A DNA stretch of 64,000 nucleotides, from assembly GCA_012934845.2 (NCBI GenBank), contig WNNJ02000482.1:1-64000 (forward strand). The letters run 5' to 3'. Positions 45,065-55,486 of this stretch are shown here, one piece after another. Each line of letters starts with the position of its first letter. Within the stretch, counting starts at the first letter, position 1. The notes beneath the pieces were generated by a model. It was given only the letters and a program-made list of their open reading frames with translations, had not been told where the DNA came from and ran no database searches. The stretch is from Pomphorhynchus laevis (lineage: Eukaryota > Acanthocephala > Palaeacanthocephala > Echinorhynchida > Pomphorhynchidae). Made by a program: the position numbers and the translations under genes.

Positions 45065-45205
45065 AAAAATCGTATAACAATTATCATTGTTATTATTAGT
45101 TATCATTTTATTATTTAATTATTAAATTTTGATTTAGCATTATTATGTTTGTTTATTTTATAATTATATTAAATACGTAGACTCAGTTAGCTGATTTGAT
45201 TAATG
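45065..45205 (-). repeat. third copy of the PLE N 3' UTR repeat
   Basis: The run from tttattatttaattatt through ttaaatacgtagactcagtt matches 44535-44640 and the inverse of 22845-22960. Confidence 0.8.
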
Positions 45206-45334
45206 AACACTCATATAATCTGTAATTAAGTTAAATTCAAAACATCGAAAATATAAAATCCCATTTCAATTCGGTAGAAATTACAATGGAGAATGTAGAA
45301 ATGTACGGTAGAAATGTGATTACATTACATTTTA

Positions 45335-45368
45335 CATTACATTCTCTATTACAATAGAGAATGTAATG
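45335..45368. repeat. perfect 16-bp stem hairpin
   Basis: cattacattctctatt (45335-45350) pairs with aatagagaatgtaatg (45353-45368) across a 2-base loop. It could extrude as a cruciform. It lies next to tandem acattacat strings. Confidence 0.75.
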
Positions 45369-46519
45369 CAAAAACTAAAAATTAATATTCTTAATATGCC
45401 ATTAATTTATAAATAAAAACGATTATTTTGATTATATACATAATGATCATGACTAAATAAAACTTGAACAATTAAAATACTTTATATTTTGCAGTACCAA
45501 TTAACGAATTATTTGGCAATAAAACTTTGTATCTTAGATTTCCTAAAATGTTGGTTGTCAATGTGGAATAAAAGGCGATAGGTTAATATAATTTTCAAAA
45601 AATTCCAAAAATGTAAAAAATGCTTAAATTAATAGTTTATATTGATTTTTCGGACACCGAATTTTAGAATAAATAGCAAATTATTATAAAATATAAATAT
45701 TTGATAATATTAAAATAACACAATCAAAAATGTGCAATGTTATTTACCGTAATATACTATAAGTTAAATGTAAAATATGCATAATATAATCTATATAATA
45801 TTATATACTTATAATTATATTTTAAAAATTAAATTTCCTTGATTAAAAATAATTTCTTTATTCTAATTAAAAGTAAAATAGCAATGCAAATTTCACAGAT
45901 TTTAAACTTAACGAAATATGTACAAAACGGTGTGACATTATTTGGAGTTATTTAATTACATTTAATTAAATAATTTTTTCATTCAAATTATTATACCATA
46001 TATTGTATGATACACAAATGTATTTAACTTCTTCAACGTAAGGAAATACATACGAAAGTGTGTGATACTAATGATATATCAAATATATTTAATTATTTGA
46101 CTATATTTATCATTTTAAATAATAAATATTAAATAAATACATTTATTCTATTAAAACAAACTAAGAGAAATTATACATACAATTGAAAAAGACTGCTGAA
46201 ACACTCGAAATATCTAATAAAAAAGTCTTTTGTATACTCGGAGATTGTTCGCAATAAAAAGTTACATTTGATCCGAAATCAAATCTCAGTGGTATGTTTT
46301 CTAAAGTAAAAAATTACATCTATTATAGTATTCAAAAGAATTCTACCAATAATTTAGTAATTAACATAGTCATTAAAAAATAGCTGGATAGCTGTCATTA
46401 TAAAAAACTTTAATGTATACGAAAGTGTGTCGTATTAAGGATATCATATTAATTATTTGATTATATTTACAATTTTAAATAATATATAATATTAAATACA
46501 TTTATTCTATTTAAAAGAC
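45369..46519. other. AT-rich stretch containing a degenerate ~350-bp tandem duplication
   Basis: The block around 46052-46340 (gaaagtgtgt, tttattcta, gttttcta, ttctaccaataatttag) recurs in the same order from 46420 to 47280, where the hammerhead element has split it. No coding signal was found. Confidence 0.6.
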
Positions 46520-46533
46520 AAAAACTGTTTTCT

Positions 46534-47204
46534 AGCCAGACGCGGAAGAACGACGATAACAGTAGCAAGTACCGTTTCGCCATCCCTCGGACTGCTGGAT
46601 AAAGAGGAGGACTGGCAGACGGCGTACAAGTCATGTGTATGAAGTACCAGAAAGATTTCTGGTAACTTCACATTGAGTGCTAAGTCAGCACTACTGCTTC
46701 ACCAAATATGATCATTAGCAAAGGCACTGGCAAATACCAGCGCACGTCTCTTTTTATCGGCTAATATCTTTTTTAATTTTCAAGAGGGAGTGTGAGACCA
46801 TTCCGCGTGAATTATGTACGCAATCATTTCTAGCCAGACGCGGAAGAACGACGATAACAGAGGTCTCACACTTCCTCTTGAAAATTAAAAAAGATATTAG
46901 CCGATAAAAAGAGACATGCGCTGGTATTTGCCAGTGCTTTTGCTAATGATCATATTTGGTGAAGCAGTAGTGCTGATTTAGCACTCAATGTGAAGTTACC
47001 AGAAATCTTTCTGGTACTTTATACACATGATTCGTGTGCCGTCTGCCAGTCCTCCTCTGTATCCAGCAATGGGAAGAATCTGGCACTGATGAGTCATTGT
47101 GATGACGAAACGGCACTTGCTACTGTTATTGTCGTTCTTTCGCGTCTGGCTAGAAATGATTGCGTACATAATTCACGCAGAATGGTCACACACTCCCTCT
47201 TGAA
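46534..47204. mobile_element. head-to-head pair of hammerhead-bearing monomers (retrozyme-like element)
   Basis: The 671-bp insertion is flanked by an exact 14-bp duplication, aaaaactgttttct (46520-46533 and 47205-47218). The left arm (46534-46860) is one antisense monomer of ~298 bp plus ~30 bp overlap. The right arm (46862-47204) is one sense monomer of 322 bp plus ~21 bp overlap. The two are ~90% identical but circularly permuted, as expected if both were cut from a tandem or circular template. The left arm lacks ~25 bp across the ribozyme core. No ORF is conserved between arms. The long duplication suggests LINE- or PLE-driven insertion, and the inversion suits twin priming. Confidence 0.85.
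47036..47116 (+). ncRNA. type III hammerhead ribozyme
   Basis: All parts are present and perfectly paired. Stem III is GTGCCG (47036-47041) with CGGCAC (47111-47116). The cleavage triplet is GTC (47041-47043). Stem I is TGCCAG (47044-47049) with CTGGCA (47080-47085), closing a 30-nt loop. The core is CTGATGA (47086-47092). Stem II is GTCAT/ATGAC with loop TGTG (47093-47106), followed by GAAA (47107-47110). Stem III is the open one, so the topology is type III. A multimeric transcript would self-cleave after 47043 into ~322-nt units. The long stem I loop could make the usual contact with loop II. The matching site in the left arm (near 46560-46640, antisense) has lost the core. Confidence 0.92.
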
Positions 47205-47218
47205 AAAAACTGTTTTCT

Positions 47219-48008
47219 AAAATAGTGAAATTATATCTCTTGTAGTATTCAAAAGAATTCTACCAATAATTTAGTAAATAATTTAGTGAATATATAATCA
47301 GATCAGATAACTGAGTTTATGTAATTTATACTATATATAAATCAAAAATAAAAATTTAAATTAATATTAATACAATATACCATTTGTAAAAATCTAGAAA
47401 AACGTTAATCAACTAATTAGATCTTAAGGTCTAAATATATTCGACATACCACAATGATATTAAGTAAAATCTATAACATGGATGATGTCAGACGACGTTT
47501 AAAATGTTTTCAACTTTTTTGACTGACGTTTAGCATTGCCGATTTATTATAGAAATAATATAACTAATAAGGTTTTAAATTTAAAAAATGTATTTTACTT
47601 ACATTTTTTCCTAAATTTAATAAATGTGGATTAAAATAAGTTAGTTTTAATAACACATCTTATCACTTAATATGCTTTAAAATCCAGGGATATTAATTAA
47701 AATGCTAGCCATCCTGATGGTTGACAGATATTTACTATAGAATGATTGAAATTTGCTATTTGAATATCCTCTGTATGGAATCATTTGTGCAGGCAAGCCG
47801 TTTCCTATTTAGATTAAAGAAATTTGATCTAACTACAAGTAAATGAAGTTATTTGAAATTAATGAGGCCTTTGAATATCCGACTTCAATAAAATTGCGCA
47901 CATGTAGCGATGCAAATATTACAATATCGCATTTTTAAACCAGTCAACGACTTAGTCCGATTTTGTTTCAAATAAAATAATGTGAATAGTCAAATAATAA
48001 TTGAGCAA
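47219..48008. other. AT-rich stretch upstream of the chitinase gene
   Basis: It starts with the remainder of the degenerate tandem duplication split by the hammerhead element. No further element or clear promoter motif is visible. Confidence 0.4.
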
Positions 48009-48270
48009 ATGATCGTATACATCATCGTTTTCATTATCATTGTTCCTAACTTTGTAAAAACAAACAACAATCCGTATAGTTTATTAGTACCTGATGAAAA
48101 GCAGCTACTTGAACTTGTGTATCAATCACGAAAAGCTCACTGGACAAGCACAAAGGCAAATAAACATTGCCTATGCAAATGCGATGATAATAACCTATAC
48201 AGTATCAACATTAACGAAGACTTGCTAATTAAATCAAGAATAAAATCCAAACGACCTATAGAAATAAACG
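48009..48270 (+). CDS. chitinase-like gene (GH18), exon 1: signal peptide and N-terminal region
   Basis: ATG at 48009 opens a strongly hydrophobic leader, MIVYIIVFIIIVPNFVKTNN, a signal peptide that would send the protein out of the cell. A polar region with CLCKCDD follows. The exon ends at 48270 before gtaatt, in phase 1. Joining it to 48321 keeps the frame open into the GH18 start, which supports the intron of only 50 bp. An alternative GTG or upstream start is less likely, since the ATG sits directly at the leader. Confidence 0.7.
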
Positions 48271-48320
48271 GTAATTTACATAATGAATAGACTGTATGTG
48301 TAAGAAACTATTGTTTTAAG

Positions 48321-48527
48321 AAACTGATGACCGTCAATTGAGAAATACTAGAATGATCATTTGTTATTATTCAAATTGGGCTCAATACAGACCGGACTCT
48401 TGGGTGTACGTTCCGGAAAACATTGATTATTCTTTGTGTACACACTATGTATATGCATTTGCTGTCCTTGATAATGTAACTTATCAAATAAGATCATATG
48501 AATGGAACGATGAGGATCTCGATAATG
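48321..48527 (+). CDS. chitinase-like gene (GH18), exon 2: start of catalytic barrel
   Basis: After the acceptor ttgttttaag the frame reads TDDRQLRNTR and then MIICYYSNWAQYRPDSW, PENIDYSLCTHYVYAFA and EWNDED. This is the first beta strand and following loop of family 18 glycosidases, which cut chitin. The exon is proposed to end at 48527 before gtagag, again in phase 1. Without a splice there the frame stops at 48578. The catalytic DxxDxDxE segment is not found anywhere downstream in the window. The rest of the gene therefore lies beyond a long, transposon-filled intron, or the gene is truncated. A chitinase-like role is inferred from the N-terminal motif only. Confidence 0.72.
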
Positions 48528-49200
48528 GTAGAGTTTCAGGCATGTACGTAAAACGACTAAGATGTAAATCGGTTTACTAAATCAAAATTGTTTAGTATTC
48601 ACTGATCTACTCAACTAACTTAATGAGTTTAGATAGTAGTTTGCTAAATAGGTTAAGTACCAAGTAGTTAATACTTATATAAGAATAAGTACGTATTCGA
48701 ATAAGTTCTAAAATACTTTGAAAATTTTATCTTCAGAATTTTTTCGTAGCAGTGGGGTGTAATGCGAACTGAATTGAATTTCGTATAATGTGTACTAAAT
48801 GTCTAAAGTTATAAACTGAAACGATAAATATTATATTATTTTCCAACCAGTTTCATTTTTTTTAAATATAAATTATAACCGCTTAATGGATTCTGGCAAG
48901 CAGTATAACCAACCTCGTAAATATAAAGGTCTTAAATATTAAAGACGAACTACAAATGAACATTAGAAACAGGTACTTTTGATGTATATTACTTCGTATT
49001 TATAATGATTAATAAGCAGGAAATACACCCAACTACTGGATGCAAATATAAGTCAGCCTTTAGAAGTTAAACTTATGAAATGATTGGTGCCAAGTACATG
49101 TAACTGCGGTTTTCACACTGTAATACCTCATACCTTTGTGGATTAGCATCCAATGAATCATTGCTGAGCAATGCAAATTAAGCATGAACGAGCAAATCCC
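48528..49200. other. intron or intergenic AT-rich DNA
   Basis: No further GH18 exon or element is recognised between the second exon and PLE N3. Confidence 0.35.
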
Positions 49201-49204
49201 AAAA

Positions 49205-50245
49205 TGTGATAATCTTGTTCGTATATATACATATATCATCAATGTATCGAAACATATTTCATATATTCATATCATTTAGATTTAGTTTTTAAACAGTTAT
49301 GAACAAATTCATATTCTATAAAGCTTAAAAACAAGTCAGCTATAATTGGGCTACTATTTCCTCCAATTGGAACACTTTTAATTGGTGTTCCAATTGGAAC
49401 ACCAATATCGTTACAAATTGTTGCAATTGGATAAATTTGATCACTTATTGAATAAAAATTGCTAGAATTAAATACACATATATCATCAATGTATCGAAAC
49501 ATGTATTTCATATATTTATATTGTTTAGATTTAGTTTTTACACAGTTATGAACAAATTCATATTCTATAAAGCTTAAAAACAAGTCAGCTATAATTGGGC
49601 TACTATTACCACCCATTGGAACACCTTTTATTTGTCTAAATATAGATGTCCCTACTTTTAAATAATTTTGATTTATCAAAATATTTAAGGATTCTATTAA
49701 TTCAATTTTATCCATATATTTATATTTATTTGATGGTTTAATTTTTGTTAGATAGGCGCTATAATTATAATAACATATATATGTATATCTTTTTCCGAAT
49801 ATAAGATTAATTAATTTTACTAACGCTTCTTTAATATCTACTAAATCTAGATTTGTAAAAAGCGTACTAAAATCGTATGTATTTATATTTTGAAAATTTA
49901 TTCCTTTTGTCTGTTCTAAATGTAGAAATTTTACTATGAGAAAGCACGATATTTTTGCAATACTTAATTTCGGGTTCGTTTGTGAATCATTACCTTTATG
50001 TTTTGAATAATTTGTTAAAAAACAAAAAGATATGCCCCAGGTGAGGCTCGAACTCAATAATATAGGTATAGTTTTATTATCTAATTCAACCTTTATACTC
50101 TTTTTATCCATTATAGAACAGTGACTTGTAATAATTGTTTCTAAACTCAACTCACTACGTTCATATGTTGGATTTACATTTAAATCATTAGAATTAACCT
50201 CTTTCATTAGTATATCATAATAAAGCTTTATTATGATATACAATA
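49205..50245 (-). mobile_element. PLE N3: reverse transcriptase fragment with duplicated core
   Basis: The minus strand encodes LYYDILMKEVNSNDLNVNP, then INTYDFSTLFTNLDLVD, KVGTSIFRQIKGVPMGGN, SPIIADLFLSFIEYEF and YIDDICVFN. The stretch from GGNSSPIIADL to YIDD occurs twice in tandem (49440-49640 and 49205-49395), the outer copy more decayed. The central NPKLHKNP region present in N4 is missing here. It lies in the presumed chitinase intron. Frame breaks occur at the duplication. Confidence 0.8.
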
Positions 50246-50291
50246 AAAGCTTTATATCACTTTTTTAGACAAAAAGTGATATAAAGCTTTT
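50245..50291. repeat. perfect 21-bp stem hairpin at the PLE N3 edge
   Basis: 50245-50265 is the exact inverse of 50271-50291 with the 5-base loop tagac. The arm contains aaaagctttatatcac. The neighbouring agctttattatgatata belongs to the PLE coding region, so the hairpin probably formed by fold-back copying at the 5' end of the insertion. Confidence 0.8.
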
Positions 50292-50739
50292 AGCCGTTTA
50301 TCAATAAAGCTTTTTGCACAAAGTTTCTAGCAGAAAACTAGAAAATATCTTTTTTCAATAATTATATAGAAATTTTATATAAATTTTATAAATTGTTTAT
50401 ATTAAATTTATTTAAAATAAATTTATATTTTTTTCCTTTTTTATAAATTTTATTTTATATTTCTATATAAAACACAATCGAAGTGATTAAAAGTGTTTCA
50501 TTAATAAAAATACTATTTTTATTTCGGATTTTTAAACCATAAATAAACATAAACTCATTGCTTTATATAGCAATGAGTTTATTACTATATAGAACGTCAT
50601 TACGTGGATTATATATACGTGGATTATATGGATTATATATTATATATACCATTACGTGTTATATATAATATTTTATATCTAATAAAAGTTATTAAAAGTT
50701 TATTGGTTATAAATACTTACAACTAACGACTTGCAGACG
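50292..50739. other. AT-rich stretch between PLE N3 and LINE H
   Basis: It contains short palindromes (aaactcattgc/gcaatgagttt around 50548-50580) and ATATAT-rich strings. No gene seen. Confidence 0.4.
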
Positions 50740-51330
50740 AATTATCACGCTTGTTGCACTTGCATACGCTCGCACAATATCATCGCCTTTATAACAAAAG
50801 AATATGAACGAAGCAGTATCCAGTATCGGGAAATTGATTATGCATTCCGTACAGGAAAAAATCACTGTTGTCCCTGTAAAACAGGGTAAATCTTGTTCTA
50901 ATTGCTTACCAACATCTCATTGTGTAACCGTATCAATACATCCTTATCTACATTAATTGCAGATTTCTTTACCGATTTCAACTCAATTTTTAACATTCGT
51001 AAGTACCTCATCTCAAACAGATTCTTTAAACGATTCAACAACAAAGGATGCACTTTGTGGCATTTCGAGCTATTTATCTAGTGATTTGTAAGTTAGTGGG
51101 ATTTCTACGTCAGATTTCCAAAGGCAAATATATGATTCATCAAATTATGTTTACTTAGATATCAAATGTACGAACTCTGGGTACCTTCTTAGATCTTATG
51201 TTAAAGTACCGCGAATCATTTCTAGGGAGTTCTTATTGCAAGAGTTTCGCTGTGATTTTTGTGCAGCTAAGCAAATGGAAATTTTGTGCAATTCTTTAGT
51301 ACTAGCTAATACCACCATAGATAATTTTGT
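50740..51330 (+). mobile_element. LINE H, piece 1: 5' UTR and ORF1 zinc finger
   Basis: From an ATG at 50803 (MNEAVSSIGKL) a broken frame continues to a finger-like module, KCTNSGYLLRSYVKV, then FLLQEFRCDFCAAKQMEIL (51165-51280). It aligns with the FLCDFCANELIRKL finger of LINE B ORF1. The element is cut at 51330 by F4, whose 7-bp target duplication attttgt is at 51324-51330 and 55148-55154. Confidence 0.65.
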
Positions 51331-51453
51331 AAGTAAGTAAGGGTTTTATTAATAACTATATAACTGATAAAAACTTAAGAAACAAAAACATGCAAAAGAC
51401 AACTTAAAATAGAACTGTTCACGACGTTTTTTTTTGGAATCTTCAACTTATAT

Positions 51454-53910
51454 TCACGGCCTCAGGTCCAGAGGGATCTGAGCCCCTCGGCCACACCAGC
51501 GCGCCGCCCTCTGACTGAACCATTCGGGGTCTCTCACACACCTAAGAGTCCAGTCAAGGCGGACTATGGTTGGTAATCTCGAGATGAGGAGCTTGAGAAA
51601 CCTTAGTCTTTGTTCTGGGGGACGTCCGAGTGAGAAGAAGACTAATCCCGAGATAGCCCAAGTACCCCAGAGGCGCACTTGGGTTATCCCATTCAATGAC
51701 AGATGCTGGGCCCGTTTCAGAGCCCACCTAGCTTTCTTCAGGATACGTTTAAGTCTATCCAGGTCAGCTTTCGCCGACCAATTCACCGTAACGGTGAACC
51801 CCAGATATTTTACTCGACTCGTGAAGATGGGGAGTGGTTGATGCTGCAAAATGGAGGAGAGTGTAGAGAGTGCTAGTCTCTTAAGTTTCTTTTTGGTGGC
51901 AGGAACGCCATTAAAGACAACCACCTGTGATTTAGAGGAGTTTAAAATAAGATTGGATGGGGGCAACTGATCTTTTAATCTTAAAAAGAAACGGCTGATG
52001 TCAGAGATTACATCTTTGCACCTGCGTCCAGAGAACAAGGCTGTGGTATCATCAGCATATACCACTAGATGTTGATCACGTTTAAAATTCTTGAATAATA
52101 CAATGGATGCAGCAAGATATAAGATAGGAGAAAGTGGGGATCCTTGAGGTACACCTGTAATAGGGTAGAACTGACGCGCATCAGGGTCGTCTTCATAGTA
52201 GAACCGCTTGGTGTACAACAATATCTTCACCCTGTTAACAATTCTCGCAGGCAACCCGAGGGACCTGAGAGAGGAGATAACGAAGGGAATGGAGATCCGG
52301 TCAAATGCAGCTGAAAAATCAAGAAAAACAGCCACAGCAAGCTGATGACTATTATCCTGACAAAACTGATGCACTTCACCAATTGCTGAATGGACCGAGC
52401 GCCCTTTGACAAACCCATGAAAACTCGGTGGGATCAAATTACGCCTACATAAATGAACGCGGATTCTACGCGCAAGCGCTTTCTCGTAGATGGATATGAG
52501 GGCGTTTTGAATCGAGATGGGCCGCAGATCTTTAGGACAAGTGATTAATCTCTTTTTAGGTAAAAAACTCGACGGCTGATGTTGATTTCCGCTATGTCAG
52601 ACGGGGAGGCTAATAGCATTGTGATGGCGACCTCCTTTCTCTGACTGTATGTCAAAAGCTGACAGACACGAGTGGTGAGTGGCGCGTGGGATTTGGAGGT
52701 GCCCGGGAGTGGTCCCCAGGAGTTAAGGATATCTGTAACAGACAAGTCCCTACTCCTGAAGTCACACCAAGGCGGGATTGGTTGGGGAGAATGAGTGGCT
52801 CCATAATTGTGTAAGGAAAGTGACTCCTCTAAAACTTTGTCAAGGCCTATGCTACCAATCCAAACCAAGGCTCTATCCTTCCAGCAAACAAACTTCTCCT
52901 TCTTGAATATCTTCCAGAAAGAAGCCTGAGAAGGGTTTTGGTGAGCAATGCTTGCCCTATCCCTGCTCAGCTGGAGCCTATATCTAGAGCTCCAATATTC
53001 ATTCGAGAGGATATGTCTGGCGGAAACAGAGAGATTGGGAAGGTGCAACATTTTAGCTAGGACCTTGAGCTTTGTTGGAGTAGGATTGTATATTCGACCT
53101 TTATAGGTAGTCGAAAGGATCGCGGTAGCTTGCGATGAGAGGTAGGAATTAAATTCGGTCAAACTCTCAATTCCAATTCTGGGGAAGAGTTGGATAGCTG
53201 CCTGAAAGAAGGCCACTCTAATAGGATCAAAGTGAAACCTTCTTCTAAGCAACGTATCGTCCTCTAGCCGCCAGCGAATTAGGTCATGAGAGGTGGTCTG
53301 TTGTTGACGCGACTGCTCGGTGCAAATGGGTTTCAACAACCACATCTTATGTAGCAGTAATATGTCGAGGAGAGAATTTGTTGTAGAGCAATGAAAGGTT
53401 GGGGAAGGTGGTTTATGAATAAGATAGTCGATCCTTGCTCTGCGGAGTGCTGCATTAATCCAACGACCAGTTCTGTCGTTGAAGTCACCAAGTAACATGT
53501 CATAACCGCTCCCCAATATTTGATCCAGGAGGTCACGGTTTTTGTGAATTTCTCCTGGCCGAATATAGACATTGGCTATGCTTATACGCTTACCGTTCTT
53601 ACAAAGTGATATAGCTAAACAAGATAGGGCTGGACAAGAGTAGTTTAATAGGAGGGATGATCTTAAGGAGCTTTTTACTAGGGTTAAAAGACCTTGTGAT
53701 GAAGAGGAGTGAGGGGGTTATGTAAGGAGTAAAGTGGGTGTATATGTGCTTAGGGATAAATCGAGTAATATCCTGGGGGAGACGGATAGACCGCGTCTCC
53801 TGAAGGACTATAACATCTGCATCTCTACCAGATAGAAGGCTAAGGGCGGAAGCACCTCCCGAATTCCACTGAAGGATATTCAGTGAAAAAGGTCCTTGAT
53901 TACTTCCCAT
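51454..53910 (-). pseudogene. F4 ORF2: endonuclease-reverse transcriptase with frameshifts
   Basis: Same domains as F1 ORF2: QWNSGG, LQETR, LGDFNDRTG, LDFSAAFD, GVPQGSPLSP and YADDTTAL. The C run after PYIT is two bases shorter than in F5 (one shorter than in F1), shifting the frame in the endonuclease. One T is missing from the run encoding RRVFLPKK (F1 has seven T, F4 six), cutting the protein before the reverse transcriptase motif A. Both indels are in homopolymers and could be sequencing errors in part. Confidence 0.85.
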
Positions 53911-53943
53911 TGCGTAAGTGTTACCGAAGTGGGACGCCCTTAC

Positions 53944-55134
53944 CTAGTCGCAACTAGAGGCGGAAAAGTCGCCTTTACCGCTTCCCGTCACGACAAATGG
54001 AGTCGCTTGCCCACGGGCGATATCTTCATTTCCCTCGTTAGCCAGAGCCCAAATCGAATCCTTCCGAGCAAGCTTCAGAGCGGCTATGCTTAGCGCTGAC
54101 CCGTTTCGTTTCTTAGATTTTGGTGGTTTCTTAATATTGTTGGTCTTCCCAGAAGGAGGAGAACGGAAGGATTCCGCTAATTGACCCACCAATTTTTGGA
54201 CCAATTTTTCAAGTTGAATCATTGATGCCTGATGCTGCATTTCAATAAGTTTAAGAATTTCTGTGTCCGGCATCCTGTCGTCATTCTTGTTAGACGATAC
54301 AGCTTCCACGAAGCTAGTCGGTTTTGCTGTTACACCCCTGTGTCTCTTTTGGTACGCCTTAAAGATTTTACATTTTTTTGACCATGCGGGGTGCTCACCA
54401 CCGCAGTTTGCGCAAAATGGCTTACTTTCGCACTTCTCAGGATGTATAGCAGTTGTACCACACACGCCGCACTTATGTGATAAAGAACATCCAGTGGACC
54501 AATGCCCCCACTGATGACAATTGTTGCAGTGAGGATACATTAGTGAGTCGGTTTCGATTATTGAAAATCTCAAATTATACCCCATAAAAGGATTGCATGT
54601 TGAAATCGATAGTTTTAGAGCTTCATCAACCGGGGCATTGCAGAACGCAACGGGAATGGGAAAGCCTTTAATCCCTTTTATAAAGCGCACGTTAGAGATT
54701 TTGTAATCAGTTTCTAGGGCTGATATATCTTCTTCTGAAATGTATGTGGGCATATTATTTATCTTTATTGTTGCCAGGATTGGTTTGGAAGCAATTATGC
54801 CTTGTTCCGAATGCTCTTTTTTAAAGTAGTCTACGTACGACATTGCGAGATCAGGAGTGCAGAATGAGATTTTAATCTCAGATTCATAATATTTAATCGC
54901 ATTGAACAATATCCTTTTTTTAAATCGATGAGCAAAGCCTCTTATAAAAACATTGAACATGTTCTGCCTTTCCAGAGGCACCAAAAGTCTGATAATCACC
55001 AGGTTGGATAATTTTGGTACCGGGGGAAGTTCACCCACCGGAATATATTCACGAGAACCTAAATCTCCACTTACCTCGTTTTTTGCATTGGCAGGAAAAT
55101 TAGTTTTCATTGAGTTCTTTGAACGCTCCGACAT
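53944..55134 (-). CDS. F4 ORF1: Gag-like CCHC protein, intact
   Basis: Same 396-residue product as F1 ORF1 from the ATG at 55134 (MSERSKNSMKTNFPANAK), with a few exchanges (for example LMYPHC for LTYPHC and LSHKC for LPHKC). The frame is open further upstream into target DNA, but that extension is LINE H sequence and not part of the element. The three knuckles are all kept, so the protein could bind RNA. Confidence 0.9.
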   Translation of the reverse strand: MSERSKNSMKTNFPANAKNEVSGDLGSREYIPVGELPPVPKLSNLVIIRLLVPLERQNMFNVFIRGFAHRFKKRILFNAIKYYESEIKISFCTPDLAMSYVDYFKKEHSEQGIIASKPILATIKINNMPTYISEEDISALETDYKISNVRFIKGIKGFPIPVAFCNAPVDEALKLSISTCNPFMGYNLRFSIIETDSLMYPHCNNCHQWGHWSTGCSLSHKCGVCGTTAIHPEKCESKPFCANCGGEHPAWSKKCKIFKAYQKRHRGVTAKPTSFVEAVSSNKNDDRMPDTEILKLIEMQHQASMIQLEKLVQKLVGQLAESFRSPPSGKTNNIKKPPKSKKRNGSALSIAALKLARKDSIWALANEGNEDIARGQATPFVVTGSGKGDFSASSCD

Positions 55135-55147
55135 GCTAAATTTACTC

Positions 55148-55486
55148 ATTTTGTTTTTGTAATGTGTAATTAATTTTGTGAAAAAAGTTGATAGCTTTCG
55201 TGATTCGCAATCAATCGGATCTGGACAATCTCTTGACGAAATATTTGGGCATTTTAAAATAGTACAAAAAAATAAGTGAGCAAGTCGGAGCACAAATGAG
55301 TGTGCAAGTAACATCGGAGCTATAAGACAATAGCGATTTTGCTGCGAATTTTGCTGAAAAAGGTATGGTAATGTTTTAACGTAAATAAAGACGTTAAGGT
55401 AAGTGATTTGTTACCAATTTTTTCAAAATATGCGGGGGTACTCCCTTATAGCTAAACTACAAAATTTTGCTATAATATCATTCACG
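55148..55486 (+). mobile_element. LINE H, piece 2: ORF1 middle
   Basis: After F4 the conceptual product continues with NFVKKVDSFRDSQSIG and SLDEIFGHFKIVQKNK, a polar helical stretch as found between finger and RRM in ORF1 proteins. It ends at 55486, where F5 starts. Confidence 0.45.

Larger units (their letters stand above)
51331..55147 (-). mobile_element. F4: near-intact LINE of family F, nested in LINE H
   Basis: A 3.82-kb sister copy of F1 in reverse orientation, with the same 5' start (gagtaaattt) and the same (TTAC)n tail. It differs from F1 by a small number of substitutions and short indels. Target duplication attttgt lies on both sides. ORF1 is open, while ORF2 has at least two single-base indels (endonuclease C run; T run near 52560). 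It is recent. Confidence 0.92.

Noticed and set aside
48325-48352. CTGATGA followed 11 bases later by GAAA, resembling a hammerhead core
   Set aside because: The 11 bases between them cannot form stem II next to the core, and no stem I or III is found. It also lies within the proposed chitinase exon 2.
53944-55314. 456-codon version of F4 ORF1 with an extra N-terminus
   Set aside because: The extension reads target DNA (LINE H); the element begins at 55147 as shown by the shared start with F1.
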